DNA of 19,477 nt from positions 1-19,477 of the forward strand of contig CAZQKW010000059.1 of NCBI GenBank assembly GCA_964594075.1, given 5' to 3'. The notes beneath the pieces are model-generated. The model had not been told where the DNA came from. It made no database searches and was given only the letters and a program-made list of their open reading frames with translations. The position numbers and the translations under genes were made by a program. The stretch is from CAZQKW01 sp964594075 (GTDB lineage: Bacteria > Desulfobacterota > WTBG01 > CAIYCZ01). This document shows positions 14,669 to 19,477 of the stretch, in pieces (position 1 is the first letter of the stretch; every line of letters starts with the position of its first letter).

Positions 14669-15843
14669 TGGCAAAACGCGTGGGCATGGAGGCCTCGTTT
14701 GCTATTGCTGAGGCAGTGAAACTTGCAGAAACCGAGGTGATAGCAGCCTATCCTATTACGCCGCAGACCCACATTGTTGAGTCGCTGGCTGAAATCGTTG
14801 CCAACGGCGAACTGGATGCCGAGTTCATCTGCGTTGAATCCGAACACTCCGCCATGAGCGCTTGTATAGGTTCGTCGGCGGTTGGCGCGCGCACCTTCAC
14901 GGCGACCGCGGGACAGGGTCTTGAACTCATGCACGAAGTGCTGTATGTTGCTTCGTCGTCCCGCCTGCCAATAGTCATGGCCGTGGCGAACCGCGCGCTG
15001 TCAGGTCCGCTCAATGTGTGGGGAGACCATTCTGATGTCATGGCTGCGCGTGACTGCGGCTGGATTCAATGTTTTGCAGAAAATGCCCAGGAAGCCTTTG
15101 ACCTTACGCTATGTGCTTTTAAAATTGCAGAAGACCCGAAAGTATTATTCCCGGTTATGGTTAATCTTGACGGATTTTTTGTCTCCCATGTGGTCGAGCC
15201 GCTTTATATATTGGAAAAAGAGGAGCTGGAAGGTTTTATTCCCCCGCTGAAGTATCCCTTTCCGCTTGATCCCAAGCGACCGGTCACTATGGGGGCATTC
15301 GCTCCCCCGGTTCTCTATTCTGAGACAAAAAAGGCGCAGGAAGAAGCGTTGCGCGGCACCATGGGGACAATACTGAGCGTCTGGGAGGAGTTTGGCGCTC
15401 GCTTCGGGCGCCGCTACCAGCCAGTTGAGGCTTACCGAACAGAAGATGCTGATACCCTGCTGCTGGCCATTGGCAGTTTTGCCGAGACTGCCACAGTAGC
15501 GGTTGACGAACTGCGGGAAAAAGGCGAAAAGGTTGGGCTGGTGCGATTGCGGTTGTGGCGGCCGTTTCCTTTTGCCGCGCTGCGCGCCGCTGTGAAATCA
15601 GCTCGCTATGTAATTGTGTTTGACCGCTGCCTTTCGCTGGGCGGCCCCGGCGGCCCGCTGTGCTCGGAAATCAAATCGGCGCTCTACCGCGAGTCGCAGA
15701 AGCCCAAAATCTTCAATTTTGTCGGCGGCATGGGCGGCAGAGACGTCACGCCGCAACAATTCAAAGAAATGATACTGCGTGGTCGTGAACTCATTGATAA
15801 AAAAGCATCTGTTGAATATGAGACCATTGGCGTGAGGGAGTAA
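14668..15843 (+). CDS. porA: Pyruvate:ferredoxin oxidoreductase, alpha subunit
   Basis: Alpha subunit that forms the thiamine-diphosphate catalytic unit with PorB. Together they oxidise pyruvate to acetyl-CoA and CO2 and reduce ferredoxin. From ATG 14668 it has 391 residues. The start is supported by GGGAGG (14655-14660) and by overlap with the porD stop. Landmarks are AAYPITPQTHIVESLAE (about 26-42) and the pyruvate-type block VANRALSGPLNVWGDHSDVM (about 106-125), where the Arg in NRALS is expected to contact the substrate carboxylate. This block favours pyruvate over 2-oxoglutarate. RLRLWRPFPF and FDRCLSLGGPGGPL mark the C-terminal half. A longer upstream reading (from 14605) lies within porD and is discarded. 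Confidence 0.95.
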   Translation: MAKRVGMEASFAIAEAVKLAETEVIAAYPITPQTHIVESLAEIVANGELDAEFICVESEHSAMSACIGSSAVGARTFTATAGQGLELMHEVLYVASSSRLPIVMAVANRALSGPLNVWGDHSDVMAARDCGWIQCFAENAQEAFDLTLCAFKIAEDPKVLFPVMVNLDGFFVSHVVEPLYILEKEELEGFIPPLKYPFPLDPKRPVTMGAFAPPVLYSETKKAQEEALRGTMGTILSVWEEFGARFGRRYQPVEAYRTEDADTLLLAIGSFAETATVAVDELREKGEKVGLVRLRLWRPFPFAALRAAVKSARYVIVFDRCLSLGGPGGPLCSEIKSALYRESQKPKIFNFVGGMGGRDVTPQQFKEMILRGRELIDKKASVEYETIGVRE

Positions 15844-16766
15844 TGGATCGGTTTTCAATCTTTGTCCCGCGACTTATCACCGCTAAAGAATATTTTGCTT
15901 CGGGGCACCGCGCCTGCATTGGCTGCGGCGAAGCGCTTGCGGTGCGACATGTGTGCAAAGCGCTGGGAAAGGATGTAATAATTGCCAATGCCACGGGCTG
16001 CATGGAGATAGTTTCTTCTGCGCTTCCCACAACCACCTGGCGGGTCCCCTGGATTCACAGCCTGTTTGAAAATACCGCTGCCGTTGCATCAGGCATTGAA
16101 TCAGGGCTTAAAGTGCTGCGGCGAAAGGGTAAAATTGAAAATAAAAAAATCACGGTGGTTGCCATGGGCGGAGACGGGGGAACCTGCGATATTGGTTTGC
16201 AGGCGCTTTCCGGGGCGCTGGAGCGCGGCCACAATTTTATATATGTATGCTTTGATAACGAAGCTTATATGAATACCGGCATTCAGCGGTCAAGCGCCAC
16301 GCCATTCGGCGCATCAACCACCACCTCTCCCACCGGGAAGAAAAGTATCGGTCAGATCACGTGGAAGAAAAACATGCCGGCCATCGCTGCGGCCCATAAT
16401 ATTCCGTATGTGGCAACCGCCTGCCCAAGCTATCCGTTTGACCTGTTTGATAAAATCAAACGCGCCAAGGAAGTAGAAGGTCCAGCTTACATTCACGTGT
16501 TCTCAGTATGCCCGACAGGCTGGCGGTCAGCGCCGGAATTGAGTGTGCATCTGGGAAGGCTGGCGGTTGAAACCGGCATATTCCCCCTCTATGAAATTGA
16601 CCATGGCCGCTATAAACTGAGCATGGAGTTCTCCCCCTTGCGTCCTATCAGCGAATACACAAAATTACAGGGCCGGTTCAGGCATCTGACAGCGGATATT
16701 CTGCAGCAGATACAGAGCCGGGTGGCAAACAATTATGAGGAACTTAAGAAAAAGGCGTCAAGCTGA
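15843..16766 (+). CDS. porB: Pyruvate:ferredoxin oxidoreductase, beta subunit
   Basis: Beta subunit, carrying thiamine diphosphate and the proximal [4Fe-4S] cluster. The 307 residues show cluster ligands C25 and C28 (RACIGCGEALA), C53 (ATGCMEIV) and C223 (SVCPTGW). The TPP/Mg motif begins at MGGDGGTCDIG (108-118) and continues to CFDNEAYMNTGIQRSSATPFG (136-156). All are intact. The ATG overlaps the porA stop by one base (TAATG), a classic translational coupling. Eleven nt separate it from the HydC-like gene, which has its own AAGG-type ribosome-binding site. Residues after about 250 look like the family's variable tail. Confidence 0.95.
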   Translation: MDRFSIFVPRLITAKEYFASGHRACIGCGEALAVRHVCKALGKDVIIANATGCMEIVSSALPTTTWRVPWIHSLFENTAAVASGIESGLKVLRRKGKIENKKITVVAMGGDGGTCDIGLQALSGALERGHNFIYVCFDNEAYMNTGIQRSSATPFGASTTTSPTGKKSIGQITWKKNMPAIAAAHNIPYVATACPSYPFDLFDKIKRAKEVEGPAYIHVFSVCPTGWRSAPELSVHLGRLAVETGIFPLYEIDHGRYKLSMEFSPLRPISEYTKLQGRFRHLTADILQQIQSRVANNYEELKKKASS

Positions 16767-16777
16767 AGGCACGTCAT

Positions 16778-17236
16778 ATGCAGGAAGATATCAAAACTAT
16801 TATTGAACGGTATGGAGGAGATAAGGCGTTTCTGGTTTCCATTTTACAGGATGTGCAAGCGCAGTATAATTATCTGCCCAAACATAAATTGTTTGAAGTT
16901 GCAGAGGCGCTTAACATTGCCCACAGTCAAGTATTTGCCGTTGCAACTTTTTATAAAGCCTTCAGCCTTGAACCGCGGGGCAGGCACATTATCAGCGTAT
17001 GCCTTGGCACCGCTTGTCATGTTCGCGGAGCGCCCCGTATTCTTGACACTCTTGAACGCACTCTCAAGCTCAAAGCAGGCAACACTGCGGCAGACGGGAG
17101 CGCAACGCTGGAGACCGTCAATTGCGTAGGCGCCTGCGCTCTTGGCCCGATTGTTATTGTTGACGGAGAATATCACGGCCAGATGACGCTGCGCGAGGTT
17201 GAAAAAATAATTACTGCCGTGAATGCAGGAGATTAG
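16778..17236 (+). CDS. NuoE/HydC-like [2Fe-2S] subunit
   Basis: A 152-residue thioredoxin-like [2Fe-2S] protein of the NuoE (24 kDa complex I subunit) and HydC family. The N-terminal helical part (DIKTIIERYGGDKAFLVSIL, then DVQAQYNYLPKHKL) is followed by VFAVATFYKAFSLEPRGRHI. The cluster motif is CLGTACHVRGAP (C-x4-C) with a later NCVGACALGP (C-x3-C). It passes electrons between the FMN of its partner and other clusters. The partner (17239-19092) starts 2 nt after its stop. Location directly behind porGDAB, with no hydA, nuoG or formate dehydrogenase subunit following, is unusual. HydC or NuoE naming cannot be settled from the sequence alone. Confidence 0.9.
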   Translation: MQEDIKTIIERYGGDKAFLVSILQDVQAQYNYLPKHKLFEVAEALNIAHSQVFAVATFYKAFSLEPRGRHIISVCLGTACHVRGAPRILDTLERTLKLKAGNTAADGSATLETVNCVGACALGPIVIVDGEYHGQMTLREVEKIITAVNAGD

Positions 17237-17238
17237 AG

Positions 17239-19092
17239 ATGAAACGGATCGGTAGTCCGCAGGAACTATCGGCTCTTCAAGAGCAGCTTAAAAAGCAGCG
17301 AGACCCCCATAAGCCGCTCGTGACCATCTGCGCAGGAACCGGCTGCCATGGGCATGGGTGCATAAGAGTGCTTGAAGCGCTTAAAACGGAATTTCAGAAA
17401 CAGGGGGTTTCCGACCAGGTTGGGATACGCGCAACTGGCTGTCACGGCTTCTGTGAAAAAGGCCCGCTCGTAGTCATTCATCCGCAGAAAATTTTTTATC
17501 AGCAGGTAAAACCGGAGGACGCATCAGATATTATTCAGAAAACCTTGCTTAAGGGTGAAGTGCTTGATCGGCTGCTGTTCACAGACCCTAACACGCAGGA
17601 GAAAGTAACCTACGAGCACCAGGTTCCATTTTATACCAAACAACAACGAATTATCCTCGGCTTCAACGGACAGGTTGATCCCACCAGCATTGAAGACTAC
17701 CTTGCGCTGGGAGGCTACGGAGCGCTGGCTAAAGCACTGTTTACTCTCACGCCTGATGATGTTATCCGTGAAATTAAACAATCAGGCCTCAGGGGCAGAG
17801 GGGGAGGCGGTTTCCCAACAGCTTCTAAGTGGGAGCATTGCCGCGCAGCACCGGGGCAGATTAAATACGTCATTGGCAACGGTGACGAAGGAGACCCGGG
17901 CGCTTACATGGATCGCAGCATCATGGAGGGAAATCCCCATGGCATTATTGAAGGCATGGTGATTGGCGCTTATGCGATAGGTTCACAAAAAGGCTATCTG
18001 TATGTCCGTAATGAATATCCTCTGGCTATTAAACACCTGACTATTGCACTTGAAAAAGCCCGTGAAGCAGGGTTTCTTGGTAGTAATATTTTAGGTTCGG
18101 GATTTAACTTTGACATTAAAATCAACCGCGGGGGAGGCGCGTTTGTGTGCGGCGAGTCATCAGCCCTGTTTGCCTCCATTGAAGGCCGGGCCGGCGAGCC
18201 CCGTGATAAATATATCCATGCCGTAGAAAAAGGCTTATGGGACCAACCGACCGTATTGAACAATGTTGAAACCTGGGCAAACGTCCCGCTCATAATTAGC
18301 CGTGGAGCAGATTGGTACCGATCAATCGGGACCGAGGGCAGCAAAGGCACTAAGATTTTTTCTTTGGTGGGTAAAATTAATAATACCGGCCTGGTTGAAG
18401 TGCCGATGGGCATGACGCTCAGAGAGATCATCTATGACATCGGCGGCGGCATACCTAAAGGCAGAAAATTTAAAGCGGTTCAAACAGGCGGTCCCTCCGG
18501 CGGCTGCATCCCGGAAAGCATGCTTGATCTGCCGGTTGATTTTGATGCGCTCAATAAAGCAGGGTCCATGATGGGTTCAGGCGGAATGATTGTTATGGAT
18601 GACCGCTCCTGTATGGTTGACGTAGCACGTTATTTTCTCACGTTCCTGCAGGAAGAATCCTGCGGCAAGTGCGTCCCCTGCAGGGAGGGTCTTCTGCGTA
18701 TGGGCGAAATTCTAAACGACATCTGCGACGGAAAGGGCAGAGCGGGCGATATCGAGCATCTGGAAACCATGTCCGCGGCCGTAATTGATGGATCTTTGTG
18801 TGCATTGGGGAACACGGCTCCCAATCCGGTATTAAGTACCATTCGCTATTTCAGGGATGAATATGAAGCGCACATAAAAGATAAAAAATGTCCTGCCGGT
18901 GTTTGTAAAGCACTCATTCAATACCGTGTCATCGTTGAGAAATGCACCGCGTGCGGCGCATGCAAACGCGCATGTCCGGCAGATGCTATTTCAGGAGAAC
19001 CAAAAAAACTTCATACCATTGATCCGCTCAAATGCATTAAATGCGGCGCCTGTTTTGAAACGTGTAAATTTGATGCGATCGTGATTGAGTAG
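17239..19092 (+). CDS. HydB/NuoF-like FMN-, NAD(H)- and Fe-S-binding subunit
   Basis: A 617-residue multidomain electron-transfer flavoprotein of the HydB/BfuB/HndC type. Domains in order: N-terminal thioredoxin-like [2Fe-2S] domain (C31, C36, C68, C72, residues about 25-110); NuoF core with FMN/NADH motif GRGGGGFPT (186-194), GNGDEGDPGAYMDRS (213-227) and the INRGGGAFVCGE block; SLBB region; the N3-type [4Fe-4S] site ESCGKCVPCREG with C475, C478, C481 and C521; a CPAGVC pair (C551, C556) typical of HydB-type proteins; and two ferredoxin motifs CTACGACKRAC (569-579) and CIKCGACFETC (599-609). It is longer than NuoF and has the HydB layout, so it could work in flavin-based electron bifurcation. 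It ends the por operon before a strong terminator. The electron partner is inferred, not shown. Confidence 0.92.
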   Translation: MKRIGSPQELSALQEQLKKQRDPHKPLVTICAGTGCHGHGCIRVLEALKTEFQKQGVSDQVGIRATGCHGFCEKGPLVVIHPQKIFYQQVKPEDASDIIQKTLLKGEVLDRLLFTDPNTQEKVTYEHQVPFYTKQQRIILGFNGQVDPTSIEDYLALGGYGALAKALFTLTPDDVIREIKQSGLRGRGGGGFPTASKWEHCRAAPGQIKYVIGNGDEGDPGAYMDRSIMEGNPHGIIEGMVIGAYAIGSQKGYLYVRNEYPLAIKHLTIALEKAREAGFLGSNILGSGFNFDIKINRGGGAFVCGESSALFASIEGRAGEPRDKYIHAVEKGLWDQPTVLNNVETWANVPLIISRGADWYRSIGTEGSKGTKIFSLVGKINNTGLVEVPMGMTLREIIYDIGGGIPKGRKFKAVQTGGPSGGCIPESMLDLPVDFDALNKAGSMMGSGGMIVMDDRSCMVDVARYFLTFLQEESCGKCVPCREGLLRMGEILNDICDGKGRAGDIEHLETMSAAVIDGSLCALGNTAPNPVLSTIRYFRDEYEAHIKDKKCPAGVCKALIQYRVIVEKCTACGACKRACPADAISGEPKKLHTIDPLKCIKCGACFETCKFDAIVIE

Positions 19093-19133
19093 CATCGCTT
19101 TAAAATTAAGAATAGTCCACCCGCGATTCAGAC

Positions 19134-19174
19134 AAAACAGGTTTGGCCGTTAAACAGCCAAACCTGTTTTTTTT
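19134..19174. terminator. Bidirectional rho-independent terminator
   Basis: A 14-bp perfect stem, AAAACAGGTTTGGC (19134-19147) with GCCAAACCTGTTTT (19157-19170), and a 9-nt loop. On the plus strand it runs into eight T (19167-19174), and on the minus strand the arm also ends in T. It closes the por operon and, in the other direction, the small minus-strand gene that ends at 19204. Confidence 0.9.
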
Positions 19175-19203
19175 GCCCTATCCTTTTCCTTTGAAATTAT
19201 TAA

Positions 19204-19371
19204 TTATTTTGATTCGGGCTTCAGTGTTTCTTCCGCAACAGTTTTACTTTTTTCGCTCGCCACCTGGCGGTTTGGAACCAGTCAGGTCTTCACGCCAAAT
19301 TTTGGCAAAATATACGCCTGAAGCAAAAACCAGACAACAAACACCAATAGTACCACCAGCAGTTCTTTCAT
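19204..19371 (-). CDS. Candidate selenoprotein: 55-residue single-helix membrane protein with in-frame UGA
   Basis: The ATG at 19371 is preceded by GGGAG (19385-19381, 9-nt spacing) and a TATAAT box. Residues 4-22 form one hydrophobic helix (LLVVLLVFVVWFLLQAYIL), followed by PKFGVKT. The next codon is TGA (19284-19282). Beyond it the same frame stays open for 25 sensible codons (LVPNRQVASEKSKTVAEETL, then KPESK) and ends at TAA (19206-19204), just before the shared terminator. The tail is hydrophilic and rich in K and E. A hairpin with AGGU in its loop lies 16 nt after the TGA, fitting bacterial SECIS rules. Read as selenocysteine, the protein has Sec30 next to the membrane. Read as a stop, it is a 29-residue peptide. 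I recall related small proteins with Cys after a LPKxGVPT-like motif, but could not check. Function is unknown; a redox role is inferred. Confidence 0.6.
19258..19284 (-). promoter_or_regulatory. Candidate bacterial SECIS element downstream of in-frame UGA
   Basis: Reading the minus strand, TGA (19284-19282) is followed by 12 nt, then the stem CGCC (19269-19266), loop AGGT (19265-19262) and stem GGCG (19261-19258). The loop starts 16 nt after the UGA and has G at its second position. Both match the published consensus for bacterial SECIS hairpins, and the AGGU loop resembles that of Escherichia coli fdhF. A small alternative hairpin GGTT/AACC lies nearer the UGA. The upper stem is only 4 bp. 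Confidence 0.5.
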
Positions 19372-19395
19372 TCTTAAAAACTCCCAAAATAATTT

Positions 19396-19401
19396 ATTAT
19401 A
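19396..19401 (-). promoter_or_regulatory. -10 box for the candidate selenoprotein gene
   Basis: A perfect TATAAT on the minus strand (19401-19396) lies 24 nt before the ATG at 19371, with a weak -35 (TTATCT) 16 nt further upstream. The predicted leader of about 18 nt would just include the GGGAG ribosome-binding site. Confidence 0.45.
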
Positions 19402-19477
19402 ACTTTTATAATAGGTAAGATAATATATTAATCGTCTCAAAATAGAATTAACATCACGCTGCATATTTAGTGGTTGC

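Noticed and set aside
19204..19284. Genome-wide reassignment of UGA as the explanation for readthrough
   Set aside because: Several clear genes here stop at TGA at exactly the expected family length (ybaB, porG, porD, porB), so UGA is a normal stop in this organism.

Overview
The window is a chromosomal stretch from a bacterium with a Gram-negative-type envelope and an anaerobic, ferredoxin-based metabolism. Synteny is ordinary for bacteria (rpsP-khpA-trmD-rplS-rnhB-yraN; tRNA-Ser-SRP RNA-dnaX-ybaB-recR). Clues to the organism are a CoA-acceptor-type four-gene pyruvate:ferredoxin oxidoreductase, a HydB-type flavoprotein, an excisionase-HTH/HD-GYP fusion and a probable selenoprotein. I lean to an uncultured anaerobe such as Omnitrophota or a Desulfobacterota-like lineage, but this is inference. 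TGA is a normal stop here (ybaB, porG, porD, porB and the DUF218 gene end in it). I see no mobile element, CRISPR array or prophage.

Layout. 86-5104 (+): ribosome/translation and cell-wall block: promoter, rpsP, a KH-domain protein, trmD (with no rimM before it), rplS, rnhB, yraN and a class A penicillin-binding protein. 5171-5941 (-): a protein-isoaspartate methyltransferase with a hydrophobic N-terminus, convergent to the PBP. 5942-6348: an AT-rich divergent regulatory region with one promoter in each direction. 6349-7759 (+): HTH/HD-GYP regulator, a DUF151 bifunctional-nuclease-like protein and a terminator. 7899-10561 (+): DUF218 protein, a long CDF metal transporter and tadA. 10679-10900: tRNA-Ser(GGA) and the small SRP RNA. 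11027-13718: dnaX, ybaB, recR.

13816-19092 (+) is a tight six-gene operon: porG, porD, porA, porB, then HydC/NuoE-like and HydB/NuoF-like subunits, closed by a strong terminator. No hydA or nuoG follows, so the flavin/NAD module appears paired with pyruvate oxidation itself. Pyruvate oxidation to acetyl-CoA would supply low-potential electrons to ferredoxin, and the HydBC-like pair could pass them to or from NAD(H).

The most exciting item is at the right edge, on the minus strand (19371-19204). A tiny membrane protein gene with its own promoter and Shine-Dalgarno reads through an in-frame TGA into a sensible 25-codon hydrophilic tail. Right after the TGA is a hairpin with an AGGU loop 16 nt downstream, which fits the bacterial SECIS pattern. 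I propose a previously unannotated 55-residue selenoprotein. Ordinary gene calling would truncate it at 29 residues, or miss it.
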